Shown here: positions 21,633-34,278 of the stretch, in pieces | Numbering within the stretch: the stretch's first letter is position 1 | Layout of the letters: each line of letters begins with the position of its first letter | Assembly: GCF_036785885.1 (NCBI RefSeq) | Contig: NC_092310.1 | Span: forward strand, 1,054,001-1,118,000 | Length of the DNA stretch: 64,000 nt | Reading direction: 5' to 3' | Origin: Coffea arabica | Taxonomy: Eukaryota > Streptophyta > Magnoliopsida > Gentianales > Rubiaceae | The notes under the pieces: generated by a model | Told to the model about the DNA's origin: nothing | The model's database searches: none | The model's input: the letters and a program-made list of their open reading frames with translations, nothing else | Program-made: the position numbers and the translations under genes

Positions 21633-22953
21633 GATAATTGGTTATATTGACCTTTTCCTTTCCTGTCTCTTGCCTCCGTAGCATAGCACGTTGTGGACTT
21701 TTTCTTTCTTTCTAGTTTTTAGGTTTTTCGAAATCATACTAGGACTTGCATGTATAGATTGGCAGTTATAACTTCTAAATCATATTGGAGTTGTTGAAAT
21801 TTAAATTTTTTTAGAAAGAGATTAGTTTAATTTTGCCATGTATTATTTATGCTATTTAATGTTGATGAAAATACGGGCGTAACCCTTGATGAATTATCCT
21901 TTATTTTGCATGGAACCAATTTGAATGTACTAATTCAATTCAAAACCAAAATTTAACCAACGCAATGATGCAAGGAGTGCATATTTACCCAATCAAAATT
22001 CATAGTAGAGTTTGATATATTTGTTTACATCATTGAATCAAATAATTAAAGTTAAAATTATAAGTTATCTTGCTAATTTGTTATGATTTATTCATCTTGA
22101 ATAGACGTTGTTTTAAAGAACATTTCTTGTAAAAATGTGCTAAAGAATTAATTAATGACTATTAGAGAATTCTCATACGTATCAAATATCCATCATAATA
22201 TTTACTAAACTTAGTTAATTTACATAATTAGGTAAAAAATTCAAATGAAGAGCCAAAAGTTGTTAGAAGAGAAAGAAAAATAAAAATAACTTTATTTAAT
22301 AGAATTGTTGAGAGAAAAAAAATTCCAAGATTACTTAATCCTTTATTTATCATCCATGACACTTGATTTTCAATTAGTTATGTCATTTGTTTGTTTGTAA
22401 TTGGGTATGGCACATATAGAGAAAAGTCAGTGATTGAAAATATTGCTATTAGAGACTTATACACTCTCCTGACTCTTCTTCAATTTTATTTTGAGAAACA
22501 ATTCTTATTTTGCTCATTCAAGCTTAAAATGAATTCCTAGAGACATTTGAATCCACATAGGAGGAAAACAAATTTAACTAGTTTACAGCACCAGGAAACA
22601 AATTCTCAGTTGCATGACCAATAAACAAACAGAGCTTAAACGCATTTCCATTGCACTGTTTATTGTTTAGGATGTTGGTCAAACATGAACAGTCTAAAGA
22701 CTCTAAATAATCGTTACATTGCAACTTTTTCAAATGATACCATACATAATTGTACAAGCTATTGAACTATGCAATACATATACAAACAGGATCCTTCTAC
22801 ATTTAATCATGATTCAATTCGGGTTAAAGAAACTAAAGACAACTCGTCATCTTAAAGACATTTTTATGTTTGCCAAGGAAGATGGTACTTTTCTCTTGCA
22901 ATGAAGCAGCAAAGACTTGGTAGGTATCTTTTAACACATCCAAGTTTGAGCCT

Positions 22954-23526
22954 ATGTTTTCATACTCAGACCGGATATCGACTCGATCGAACTCGGAGTC
23001 ACGGGTCAACGGGTTTAATCGGAGTTGAACCGGATGATGTCATATATAAAAATTATTTAAAAATTAAAATATTGTATGTAAAATACCTAAGAGCATGTTA
23101 ATATTAATAAAGGTATGTTCATATATATGTGTATATATATATAGATATATATATTTGATGTTTAAAATATATTTTTAAAAAATACAAAAAACTAGAAGAA
23201 TCAAGTAGCAATTTATAATATTCAATGAAAATTAATAAGTTTAGAATTAAAATTATGGACTTAATTGAAAAATGATACCAAACTTTGGGACAACATTTAT
23301 AAAGTACGAAATATTTAAGGTATATTAATAATTTTAAATAACCTTGGGGTCAAAACATAATATTAAAAATGCTTTGACCTTTTCAAAAAAACAAGGAAAG
23401 CTTTGACACAATCCGGTTCTTCCGGTTTCTATCAATACGATTTTGTAGGATAATTCGGACCAGACATTTTGCCATTTCCTGATTTGACTGATTGGACCGG
23501 TCGATCCAGTCCGAGTTAAAAAACAT
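22954..23526. mobile_element. CpG-rich TIR element, copy 2
   Basis: This is the duplicate of the element at 17931-18480, with the same termini (atgttttcat ... aaaaacat) and the same place in the segment. Confidence 0.5.
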
Positions 23527-23548
23527 GAGCATAATTACGAGAAAATTC

Positions 23549-23878
23549 TTAAGCTCTTTCTGCCTCAAACAATTCACCTTCGTGAAGGTTGTTAAGATCT
23601 TTCTGCCTTTGATGCTGGTTGGCTGCCATTCCCTTGGTCTTTTCAATACAAACTAGCATAGTTCCACAGCAGTAGTAGTATTTGTAGACTGAGGAGCAAG
23701 GTCGAGTACCTTCTACTGCTTTAGGATAGAGAAAAATAAATAAATAAAACAACGCCAAAAGTTTCTCTAGCTTATAATTCCTGTCACCTAAATGAACAAA
23801 TGATCGAACAACAATGTCATGCAAATATCTGAAATTTCTTGTTGGCTTCATTATATGCAAGATATGATAGGCTTTCAT
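23549..23878 (-). other. Unrecognised 109-codon open frame, copy 2
   Basis: This is the duplicate of the frame at 18503-18832, again starting MKAYHILH and ending FEAERA. Here it lies about 0.5 kb downstream of the stop codon of GLP gene B, on the same strand. No function can be given. Confidence 0.25.
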
Positions 23879-24382
23879 GGTGTTAACAATCTGACAAATA
23901 GATATTTTGGATTCTGCAAGGTTTTTTTTTTTTTTTTTTTTTTTTGTGGTTGTTGTTTTGGGTATGAGATTTTGCTGCACTTTGAATACTGTTTACAAGT
24001 GCTCCAAAGGCTTCACACTGGACAATTAGAGTATGGGATGGAGAGTCATCCAGTCCTTGGAGATGCAGGATGCATGCATTGTTTTAATCTGGAAGAGTTC
24101 ACTTTTCCTGTAATAAAATTCTAAAAGTAAAGAAAAAACAAATTTGCTTCATTTATTGATTGTATCTGAGAGTACAAAATTAGGAAAAAAAAAGTAGCGA
24201 TTCCACAAATTACATTTTTCCTATACCAAGGAAAATGCCAGTGCATTATTGTTCACAGGGTTAGTGTACTAACAACGGGATCCAAATAATGTATGATATA
24301 AAGTAATTAAGGAGACCAAAGTGTAAATTAAAGACCCAATGATTTATGCACCCTGAAGCTCCTTTGGAGGGTATTACCCATA

Positions 24383-25184
24383 TTATGGGTAGTAGTGGTT
24401 ATCCCACCAAAATTGTGACTGAAGATATTTGATGACATTCTTGTCAACTTGGAATGCTTTGGTGAGAACATCAGGATAAATGGGAGGATTTGATCCAAAA
24501 ACAGCATTAGCAATGGTGATGACTCCTGGATTCTGGCTGCTTAGAGCAGCAAAAGCAACAGCATTGGAATGTCCCTGGTTGAACTGAAAATGAATGAGGC
24601 CTTCAGGGAACACAAACACATCTCCTGGATTCAAAACCTTGGTGAAGAGCTTGTTCTTCATGTTCATGCCTGGATTCGAAGTAACGAAGCCAACAAGAAG
24701 AGTGCCTTCTAAAACAACGAGGATCTCGGCAGCACGAGGGTGAGTGTGGGGAGGGTTCAAACCGTAAGGTGCAAAGTCGAGGCGTGCTAAAGAAACACCG
24801 AAAGTGTTGAGTCCTGGAATCTGGTTGACATTTACTGCTGTTACATTCGATCCGAGTGGATTTGATGTGCTTCCTGGCTTGTTAAGCCCTTGAAAGAAGA
24901 AATCTTCGGGTTTCACAAGCTTTGGATCTTTGCATATCTTTCCATTCACGAATACTGCAGTAACAAAGATCAGCTTAGTTAGTTTGTCACACATTATTTT
25001 GTTATATTTCAAGTATAACATGCAACAGTCGAGAAATTTTCGAAAGCAATATATATAGTTTACCGCCGGCATTGGCATCAGGAACGGCCACACAAAAGTC
25101 CTGCAATTGACTTGGATCAGATGCATGGACACTTGTAAAAACAAGTGCCAAGATGGCTGCAGCTATATGGAAGCGAAAAGCCAT
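24383..25184 (-). CDS. GLP: Germin-like protein, gene B (type 1)
   Basis: The exons are 25064-25184 and 24383-24954 with a 109-bp intron; the product has 230 residues ending DNHYYP. The start at 25184 matches the other copies; a second in-frame ATG lies two codons upstream (25190) and could also be used. All four cupin metal ligands and both conserved cysteines are present. Copy-specific changes include Gln62 for Pro (FFFQGLNKP), Phe92 for Leu (GLNTFGV) and Ala116 for Thr within the metal-binding HTHPRAAE motif. None of these touches a ligand. Its flanks match the duplicated block and not the later D-I units, so it belongs to the older part of the array. Confidence 0.93.
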
Positions 25185-25280
25185 GGTCATCAGAAAGTAA
25201 GTATGGAACTGTATGAGCTAATCAGAAAGATGGAAGCTTGTTTCTTCTCTGGTGGTGGAAGGATATGTGGGAAAGATGTC

Positions 25281-25288
25281 TATTTATA
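25281..25288 (-). promoter_or_regulatory. TATA box of gene B
   Basis: TATAAATA on the minus strand begins 97 bp upstream of the ATG, in the conserved CTATAAATAG context. Confidence 0.75.
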
Positions 25289-25601
25289 GATATTTTTGGT
25301 TGAACTGTTCAGTCTGTTTCATTGTCTTAAAGGATACAAAATGCTCCTTAAGGTCTTTGTAGACTTTTTCTGCACAATTCAACTCATGAATGATTCTACA
25401 ACAACTACTTGCACAGTTATCTTTTCCTCGTGCAAGTACGGTCAGACTGATTTGGTCATTTATTATATCAAGTCCATAAGGTCATGTAAACAGAGGATCA
25501 GGTGGCTCTCCGGTTGATATTCAGTTCAATCCAATCGTTGTAATTCTTACAATTTCTAGCATAAATTCATACGATTTCGATTTAGTTGCAAATATATTGT
25601 A

Positions 25602-26091
25602 GGACAGATTAGACTTTATCTCCTGTGATTTAGTATTTTTGTACATAATACTCCTATAATTTCAAAAACTATACGTAACCCTACCATTATTTCGATTAAA
25701 GTATCAAAATGACGAAATGATCATTTGTAACGGAACCTATGAAATGTTGAAATTACTCTTATTTAAAAATTAAAATGACTGAAGTGACGAAAATATATGA
25801 ACATAATATGCATGATACACTAATTTCGTATGGTTTAATGTTTTACCATATAACCCCCTTGTGGTTTAATGCTTTTCAAAATATACACAAAATTCCCCTA
25901 TGGTTAATAAATAATTTTCAACTTAATATAGGGGTATTTTTGATATTTTAGGTGACTCTGTTATCAATTACAAATTTCGTCACTTTGACACTTTAATTCA
26001 AATCATGAGAGAGTTATGTATAGTTTTTGAAACCGTATGGGGGCTATGTATAAAAACACTAACTCACAGGGAAGTAAAGTGTAATTTGCCC
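25602..26091. mobile_element. MULE-type MITE, 0.49 kb
   Basis: Terminal inverted repeats of about 150 bp (starting ggacagattagactttatct; the other end is the near complement, gtaaagtgtaatttgccc). The 9-bp target duplication tatattgta is perfect (25593-25601 and 26092-26100). Almost the whole element is inverted repeat, so the transcript would fold into a hairpin. There is no coding frame. Confidence 0.82.
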
Positions 26092-26100
26092 TATATTGTA

Positions 26101-28234
26101 TGATATGACAAAATTCACGTTTACATTAAAATTGCAATATTTACACCAAATATTGTATGATTTACATAACATACGGCATTGAACAAAATTTCAACCTGAT
26201 CTGTAAAAATATTTCCATGTTTACCGTATTAACTATTGGCCACATAAAGTTATATTTCCTGATGCACGGACTTTTGGCGCAGACGCGGTAGAAGCGAGAC
26301 TCTTTCTTGAAGAAATTGCCTTTGAAAATGATTTAATTACTTTGCTTAATTAATTCATTAGTCACAACTAATAAAATGATGCATTAGTCACAACTAATCC
26401 ATTTAAAATTCACAGACTCTATCCAACATTACATAGTAGCAGATGGGATCGGCAAGAAAGAGTCAAATTTATGAAAATGATTTAATTACTTTGCTTAATT
26501 AATTCTTTCTCATTTGGCTTCAGAACTCGAATTTCCACCTTCTTTTGCAAAACCAACGATATGTAATTATCTGTGTGTATTATATTGACTAAATGGACTA
26601 CATTCTGCTTCAAGGTAATTGCATGTAAATGGACCTTTTCATTTTATGTTTTCTTGCCTTATGTATCTTAGCACGTCGATACATTCAAATTTTGGACGTA
26701 ACCAATTTTCAATGACTCATTCAAATTCAAAAGCAGACTTTAAACCTAAGCATGTATATTACCCAATCATATTTCACAGCAGTGATTTGATATTTTCCTT
26801 TACATCGTTAATTAAAGTTAGAATTATAAATTATCTTGCTCATTCATATGATTCATTCATCTTGAACAGACCTTGTCTTGAAAATTTGGGGAAATTTTCA
26901 TGCAAAAACTGAGCTAAAGAATTATTTTTAATGGATATTCATTAACCAACCTTGTTTATGTATCAATATTGCGATTGCAATATTTATTAAGCTTAGTTAC
27001 TTTATATAATTAGAATAATAGTCCAAATGAAAGGGAAAAATGATACTTTGGGTCCCCAATATTTGGAAATTGGACAATTTCTGTTCCTAAAAATTCATTG
27101 AGAATACATTTTGTCCCTATAATTCCAATCTGCAATCACTTTATTCTAGCAAATCAACCAATTTGGATGGAAAATTTTTTGACAAATAGCTCATTTAGTC
27201 CTTTCACTTTTTATGCAAAGTGTTTTAGTCCATGATGTTTTAATCCCATTTAGTCTTTTTACTTTTTCTCTCACCCAAAAAATAGTTCTTATTTCACTTC
27301 CTTCCATCACCAATTACACCGGTATTAAAAGGGTGTGACCAAAATTTTCAACTTTCTCTTTAAGAAAAAAAAATCTTTACTTTCTTCTCATTTTTAAATT
27401 TATTTTTTTAAGCAAGAAAATGTGGGATGGAAGAAGGGGGAATTTTAACTCAATACTTCTAATTCCTGAGTTTTTGATTTTAACCACTAGACAATGCCTT
27501 CGGCAAACTTCTTCTTATTTGTTTTTGTTTTCTTTTTCATATAATTTCTTCCTTTTCTTTTTTACTTTCTTCAACTATTTTCACTATTTTCCTTTTCATA
27601 TAATTTATTCTTTTTCACTAATCCTCTATGCCTCTCTCTCTCTCTCTCTCCCCCCCATTTAATACATTTACTTTTTTTTTAAAACACCAAAACTTCCTTG
27701 ACTAGAAAAATTTTTGCACCATCAAATTAGGCTGCTTTAATGGGCATGACAAGGGGTCCAACCATTCGTTCTTTGTTAAAATGTCTTTTTACATAAAATA
27801 TAAAGAAAATGGACAAGTAGACAAAGGTAAAAGGGAGAAAAAGAAATAAAATAATAATTAATATAAAGGGGAACTTTTGTCCTAAAACATAAATTAGGGG
27901 AGCAAAGTGCCTATTTATTGAATAGAGGGGTAAAGCATAATTAAGGGTAAAGTTTAGGAGAGTTTAATGCTTTTAACCCTTCATTTTACCTTATCGTAAG
28001 CTTATAATAGGCTTGTATCGCGGAGCTAAATAATGTTTTGGTATGTATCAATGAAATCAAAAACAGTTTTATACACGATTATATTTGGCTATATATTTTT
28101 GTTGTTACATGAATTTCCAATTAGACCTCTTTTCAGTATGCATATACTGCATTTAGCTAGACACGAAGTCCCTGGAGAAGTTCACATCAATGTGGGATAT
28201 GATACCTTTCCGTGGTGTTAACAACCTAACATAT
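26101..28234. other. Spacer between GLP genes B and C
   Basis: No gene. The left part (to about 26944) is the distal upstream flank of B. From 26945 it is the spacer type also seen at 18881-21143. It includes a (CT)n run at about 27631-27648, T-rich tracts, and a degenerate tRNA-promoter-like motif on the minus strand at about 27450-27500 (tagtggttaaaatcaa). Confidence 0.45.
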
Positions 28235-28243
28235 TTTGGATTC

Positions 28244-28988
28244 GGGATAATTTTAGATACCTCCCTCGATGTTTCTGATAATTACACTTAAATGCCCTCT
28301 AAAATTAAAAATTACACTCACCTCCCTTTGATGGACATATTTGATAAATATTGTAGCCTTTATCATTAAAAGGAAGTTAAAAAAATAGGAAAAGGTATTG
28401 ACACATAAATTTTTGTCAACTTTAGCCTCTTTATATTTTGAACGAAACATTTACCATGTTGCTTATAAAAATTAATTAAAAAAGAGAAAAAAGATATAGA
28501 AAGCAGTAGGGATCCTCTCAATATAACAAAGAGTACATATACAATTCTGCACTTTTGACCGTTAAATGTAAGAAGAGCTGGATATGTTGCAATGGCTCTA
28601 TCTTGGTAGCTCATAAGCTAGATAAAGTGTAAAAATGCATGCTATTTTCAACTCTTGACATTCTTCCTCTCTATGGCAGTTAAGGAATAATAAATCAATT
28701 TTGCTTCTCATGATAACATTTGAGAAATGACATAATCAATTTTTCTTTTGCAGATGCTTGTGCCAAGAAGCAAATAAAAAAAATACTGTTGTTGTAGGCA
28801 ATTTTTTTCTCACATTTTTGCAATAATATCAGTCACAACATTTTGAGGGTAAGTTGGTCATTAGGAGGCTTTTGGTGCTGCCATGTTGTCAAATCCATCA
28901 CAGAGGGGAGGTAAGTGTAATTTTGAATTTTAGAGGGTATTTAAGTGCAATTGTTAGAAACTTCAAGAGATGTATCTGAAATTATCCC
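28244..28988. mobile_element. MULE-type element, 0.75 kb, family GGGATAATTT
   Basis: The inverted ends gggataattttagatacctc and its near complement (gtatctgaaattatccc) match the element at 15179-16505. The flanks tttggattc (28235-28243) and ttaggattt (28989-28997) agree at 7 of 9 positions, so it is older than its relative. The uninterrupted target resembles ttttggattctgcaagg at 18862. Confidence 0.72.
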
Positions 28989-29436
28989 TTAGGATTTAGC
29001 AACGCTTTTTCTTGTTCTTCAAAGGGGGCGAGATTTTGCAACACTTCGAGTACCTGTTACAAGCGCTCCAAAGGTTTTTCTACTGAACAATTAAAATTTA
29101 AAGTATGGTATAGAGAGTTCATCCAGTCCGTGGAGATGCATGATGCATTCTTTTAATCTAACAGAGTTCATCTTTCCTGTATCCAAATGTAAAAGAAAAA
29201 ACAAATGTACTTCATATATTGATTATAACTTTAGGGTACAAAATTAAGAAAAAATGTAGTGACCATAAATTGCATTTGCCTGTACCACAAAAAATGCCAA
29301 TTTATTACACTTCATCGAACTATTGTGCTAACAAAGGGGTCCAAATAATGTATGATTTAAGTAAGGAGATCGAAGTGTAAATGAAGGACCCAATTATTCA
29401 TGCATCCTGAAGCTCCTGTGGAGAGTATTACCCATA

Positions 29437-30254
29437 TTACGGGTAGTAGTGGTTATCCCACCAAAATTGTGACTGAAGATATTTGATGACATTCTTGTCA
29501 ACCTGGAATGCTTTAGTGAGAACATCACGAGAAATGGGAGGCTTTGATCCAAAAACAGCATTAGCAATGGTGATGACTCCTGGATTCTGGCTGCTTAGAG
29601 CAGCAAAAGCAACAGCATTGGTCTGTCCTTGGTTGAACTGAAAATGAATGAGGCCTTCAGGGAACACAAACACATCTCCTGGATTCAAAACCTTGGTGAA
29701 GAGCTTATTCTTCATGTTCATGCCTGGATTCGAAGTAACGAAGCCAACAAGAAGAGTGCCCTCTAAAACAACAAGGATCTCGGTAGCACGAGGGTGAGTG
29801 TGGGGAGGGTTCAAACCATAAGGTGCAAAGTCGAGACGTGCTAAGGAAACACCTAAAGTGTTGAGTCCTGGAATCTGGTTCACATTAACTGCTGTTACAT
29901 TGGACCCGAGTGGATTTGCTGTGCTTCCAGGCTTGTTAAGCCCTGGAAAGAAGAAATCTTCGGGTTTAACGAGCTTTGGATCCTTGCATATCTTTCCATT
30001 GACAAATACTGCATTAGCCAAGATCAAAAAAAGTTAGCATGCCTCGTATTAACTAGTACCTTAGCGAAGCATAACATTGTAATACTGTTAAATAAGACAG
30101 TCATGAGATTTTTCATGGTAATAGAGAGTTTACCTCCGGCATTGGCATCAGGAACTGCAACACAGAAATCCTGCAATGGACTTGGATCAGATGCATGGAC
30201 AACTGCAAAAACAAGTGTCAAGATGGCTGCAGCTATATGGACGCGAACTGCCAT
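29437..30254 (-). CDS. GLP: Germin-like protein, gene C (type 1)
   Basis: The exons are 30134-30254 and 29437-30008 with a 125-bp intron; the product has 230 residues. The signal peptide is [21 protein letters not shown], and the mature protein begins [13 protein letters not shown]. It carries [15 protein letters not shown] and [14 protein letters not shown] with all ligands. Arg201 (PPISRDVL) is shared with F and H, where D has Pro. Leader and promoter resemble those of type-2 genes E, G and I (MAVR..., GCCACTTTTGG beyond the TATA box), while the second exon is type 1. This suggests an old exchange between the types. Confidence 0.94.
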
Positions 30255-30352
30255 GGTTATCAGATTAAGGAAGTATCTAACTATATGAGCTAATTAGAAG
30301 GATGGTAACTTGTTTCTTCGCTGGTGGTGGAAGGATATGTGGGAAAGATGCC

Positions 30353-30360
30353 TATTTATA
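30353..30360 (-). promoter_or_regulatory. TATA box of gene C
   Basis: TATAAATA on the minus strand begins 99 bp upstream of the ATG. Confidence 0.75.
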
Positions 30361-31350
30361 GCCACTTTTGGTACGTTGAACTGGTCATTATATTTTCTCT
30401 TCTTGAAGATTAAAAAATGCCACATTGTCTATGTGTACTATTTTTGCACAATTCAACCGGCGAAAGAATCTGCAACCACTACTTTCGACTTCGTCATTTT
30501 CAGTAAGACTGATTAATAGCGTGTAAATGGACTTTTTCATTTCCTGTTTCTTGTCTGTGTACGTAACTTAGAAAGAGAATGGACTTTTTCTTTCTTTTTA
30601 TGTTTTCAAAATCTACTCTGGACTTGCGTATATGCAGATTGGTAAGTTCTGACTTCTAATGACTGCTTTTAAAATCACCTTGGTTTATTATTGCCATATT
30701 TTATTTAAGCTATTAAATGTTGAAGAAAATAATGATGTAACGCTTGATTAGTTTACCAAATTTTGGATGAAACCAATTTTCATTTACTCATTCAATTTAA
30801 TACCAGATTTTACACCCATCATTTTTGTATATTTACCCAATCAGATTTCATAAAGAATTAATTATGGATATTCGTCCACTAGACTTGTAGAGAATTATCA
30901 TATGTAGCAATATATCAATTATAGTATTTACTAAACTAAGTACTTTATATGATAAAAAAATAGTTCAAATTGACACTTTTTGTCCCCAATATTATGGGGT
31001 TGGACAATTTCCGTTCATAAAGTTTCATTGAAAACACATTTAGTCCCTATGAGTTCAATTTACGACCAATTTGGATGGGCAATTTTTTTTTTCTTTTTTG
31101 CAAATTGCTCATTGAATCCTTTGACTTTTTACATAAAGTGTCTTTTGTCCTTGATCTTTAATTTTATCTCAAGTGGTATTGTTTTTTGTCTAACACTAAA
31201 AGTAGTTCTTATTTCCCTTCCTTCCACCACCCAGGGGCATTCAAAGGGTATGACCAAAATTTCGGATTTCTCTTCAAGAAAAAGTTCTTTACTTTCTTGG
31301 TAAAGGGGGGAGTGGGATTTAAACAGTGGGAAAGAAGAATGGGGGGGGGG

Positions 31351-31402
31351 GGGTTTGAACCTAGGATTAATTTCTAAAGTCTAAACCTTAATCAGTAGAC
31401 TA
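31351..31402 (-). repeat. Possible head of a tRNA-derived SINE
   Basis: On the minus strand, tagtctactgattaagg resembles an RNA polymerase III A box and ggttcaaaccc resembles a B box, about 25 bp apart. The B box is followed by a run of 13 Cs on that strand. The same pair, more decayed, is present in the paralogous spacers. No clear SINE body or target duplication could be defined. Confidence 0.35.
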
Positions 31403-31703
31403 AAATCTCCTCAACAAACTTTCTTTCTGTTTGTTTTGTTTTGTTTTTTATTTAATTTCTTCCTTTTCTTTTTTTGCTTTCTTCAACTATTTTCAACTAT
31501 TTTCCTTTTTTATATATAATTTATTGTTTTCCTCTAATCCCTCATCTTTGTTCTTTCATTTAGTGCCTATACTTTTTTTTAAACACCAAAACTTGCTTAG
31601 TCAAAAAAAATTTTCCACCAGCAAATTAGGTAGCTTCAAAAGGCATGACAAAGGGTTTAAATATTCTTAAAAAGGAAAGAAAAAACGTCCTTGTGTTTTT
31701 TTA

Positions 31704-31884
31704 GAATTAATCTTTCCTACATAGTACATTGTTAGTGTATGAACTTTATTACACTAGTTAGTGTAGATGTATGCCAAACAATCTTTATTCAAATTTCAGA
31801 TTCTTTCATTTGCGCACATGGCAGGTATCCAATATGCTCATGCAAAATATTGCTATACTAATAATGTAGAGAAGATTCATTACT
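31704..31884. mobile_element. MITE-like repeat (TTAGTGTAG family), copy 1
   Basis: The inverted ends are built on gaattaatctttcctaca and tgtagagaagattcatt, with ttagtgta and tactaa next to them. The same element sits at the same place in the spacers at 45956-46130 and 54381-54556. Confidence 0.5.
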
Positions 31885-32318
31885 ATTTTTTAAAAATAAT
31901 TTCTTCCTTTTCTTGTCTAGAAAAGAGGAGAAGCAACTCGAAAGAAAGATGCAGAGTAGACAAAGAAAGACAGGGAGCACAGGAAAGAGAGGGAAGCTGC
32001 AAGAGCTAGGGGTGTTCAAGAAAAGCTAAAAATGTCGGGTAATCCAGATACCCGAATTAGTCCAAATTGAAAAATAGGGTAACTTACTTGAAATTTTGAA
32101 AATGGTTAGATTATTCGAACCAAGTTGACATAAATATGTTAGAATATAATTTTTTTTTACTTTTAAAAACCACAATTATCCGAATCTTCGCGCATGTGTA
32201 TGGTTGGTTAGGGTAACCAATACTCAAACCTCAATCTTTAACCATTTAGTCATTTACTTGTAAATTAAGTTAGGAGATCTATTACACATTTATATTTTCT
32301 TTTTGGATTAATCTAATC

Positions 32319-32443
32319 TACACTGACAGTGTATACACTACTAGCGTTGGATAAATGACAACTATGCAAAATTTGAATTTGAAATTCAACTTTTGCACAT
32401 ATATCATGAATCTAACGATTATAGTGTATACACCGTTAGTGTA
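32319..32443. mobile_element. Short palindromic MITE-like repeat, second member
   Basis: The ends ctacactgacagtgtataca and its near complement enclose an AT-rich 125-bp element related to 869-990. It is not obvious in the E-F and G-H spacers, so it may have inserted after those copies separated. Confidence 0.5.
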
Positions 32444-33352
32444 GGAAAGATTTATTCTTTCTTTTTAACTTATCAATTAACTAGTTAATCTTAACTCTCT
32501 GTTATATCTCACTCCACTACTTTTGTTACATCTCACTCCACTACTTTTGTTACTTTTCCTCTATCCAAAATTTTTTGAGCTGTCATTTTTGGTTGTCGAG
32601 CAACCTATTATCGTTGAAAAATGGTTTGATAGTTTTAAGAAATGGAGGCAAGGACAAAAATGTTTAGAATATTCAGCATTTGAGTTATGTGATGTTTATT
32701 GATTATGTAACGTTTTAGTCATGTGTTTTGTTGGTGAGTTTATAGAGTTATGGACTGTAGGATCTTATTTAATTTGGATAAGTATTGTATTATTTTCTTA
32801 GTTAACTTAATTTTGTCTTTTCCATCTAAGTACAAGAGGGTTAGGTTACCCTCTATACCCAACATTTCATATATTTTGGATTTTGCAAGGCTTTTTGTTT
32901 CCTTTTTCCTTCAAAGGCGAGATTTTCCAGCACTTTTTTTTTTTATAAAGATTTTCCAGCACTTTGAATACTTATTACAAGAGCTCCAAAGGTTTTATAT
33001 CGAACAATTAAAATTTAAAGAGTGGTACAGAGAGTTCATCCTTTTCTTGGAGATGCATGCACATTCCTTTAATCTAACAAAGTTCATCTTTCCTGTATCC
33101 AGGAGTAAAAGAAAAATAAATGTTCTTCACATATTGATTATAAATCTGGGTACAAAACATAGAGGAAAAACTGTAGTGACCATAAATTGAATTTTCCTAT
33201 ACCACGGAAAATGCCAATATATTATTCTTCATACAACGATTGTACTAACAAAGGGGTCCCAAATAATGTATAATTTAAAAATTAAGGAGATCAAAGTGTA
33301 AATTAAGGACCCAATTATTTATGCATCCTGAAGCTCCTTTAGAGGGTATTAG

Positions 33353-34174
33353 CTAGTAGTGGTTATCCCACCAAAATTGTGACTGAAGATATTTGATGAC
33401 TTTCTTGTCAACCTGGAATGCTTTGGTGAGAACATCAGGAGAAATGGGAGGGTTTGATCCAAAAACAGCATTAGCAATGGTGATGACTCCTGGATTCTGG
33501 CTGCTTAGAGCAGCAAAAGCAACAGCATTGGTCTGTCCTTGGTTGAACTGAAAATGAATGAGGCCTTCAGGGAACACAAACACATCTCCTGGATTCAAAA
33601 CCTTGGTGAAGAGCTTATTCTTCATGTTCATGCCTGGATTCGAAGTAACGAAGCCAACAAGAAGAGTTCCCTCTAAAACAACAAGGATCTCGGTAGCACG
33701 AGGGTGAGTGTGGGGAGGGTTCAAACCATAAGGTGCAAAGTCGAGGCGTGCTAAGGAAACACCTAAAGTGTTGAGTCCTGGAATCTGGTTCACATTAACT
33801 GCTGTTACATTGGACCCGAGTGGATTTGCTGTGCTTCCAGGCTTGTTAAGCCCTGGAAAGAAGAAATCTTCGGGTTTCACAAGCTTTGGATCCTTGCATA
33901 TCTTTCCATTGACAAATACTGCATTAGCCAAGATAAAAAAAAAAAGTTAGTATGTCACACATTAACTGGTATATTAGTGTTTTTTCTTTTGATAAGTAAT
34001 ATAATGGCACCAATTAAGACAGTCATGAAAATTTTAAAAACAATATAGTTTACCGCCAGCATTGGTATCAGGAACTGCGACACAAAAATCCTGCAATGGA
34101 CTTGGATCAGATGCATGGACAATTGTAAAAACAAGTGCCAAGATGGCTGCAGCTATGTGCAAGCGAAAAGCCAT
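33353..34174 (-). CDS. GLP: Germin-like protein, gene D (type 1)
   Basis: The exons are 34054-34174 and 33353-33918 with a 135-bp intron containing an A-run. An earlier TAG stop makes the product 228 residues, ending DNHY, two shorter than the other type-1 proteins. Thr37 replaces Ala in PDTNAG. The start context is AAGCATGGC, where every other copy has ACCATGGC or the same with one change, so initiation may be slightly weaker. The cupin ligands, the NVT site and both cysteines are intact. It is the type-1 member of unit U1. Confidence 0.92.
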
Positions 34175-34270
34175 GCTTATCAGAGAGGAAGTATCAAACT
34201 ATACGAGCTAGTTAGAAAGATGAAAAGTTGTTTCTTCTCAGATTGTGGATGAATATGTGGTAAAGATTCC

Positions 34271-34278
34271 TATTTATA
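34271..34278 (-). promoter_or_regulatory. TATA box of gene D
   Basis: TATAAATA on the minus strand begins 97 bp upstream of the ATG; the same spacing is seen in F and H. Confidence 0.75.

Larger units (their letters stand above)
21633..23927. repeat. Segmental duplication, copy 2
   Basis: This copy preserves the empty target sites of the MULE (22281-22289) and the hAT-like MITE (22885-22892) that interrupt copy 1 at 14515-18880. It continues into the 3' flank of gene B through a run of more than 20 T. Confidence 0.85.
30361..33352. repeat. GLP spacer of type b (C to D), oldest copy
   Basis: Homologous to 45012-47451, 52600-56768 and the region after gene I. No gene was found; the open frames here are Phe- and Ser-rich readings of T-rich DNA. 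It holds two MITE-like repeats (31704-31884 and 32319-32443), a poly-G tract and a tRNA-promoter-like motif (31351-31402). A conserved but non-coding stretch at about 32600-32680 includes gagcaacctattatcgttga. Confidence 0.6.
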
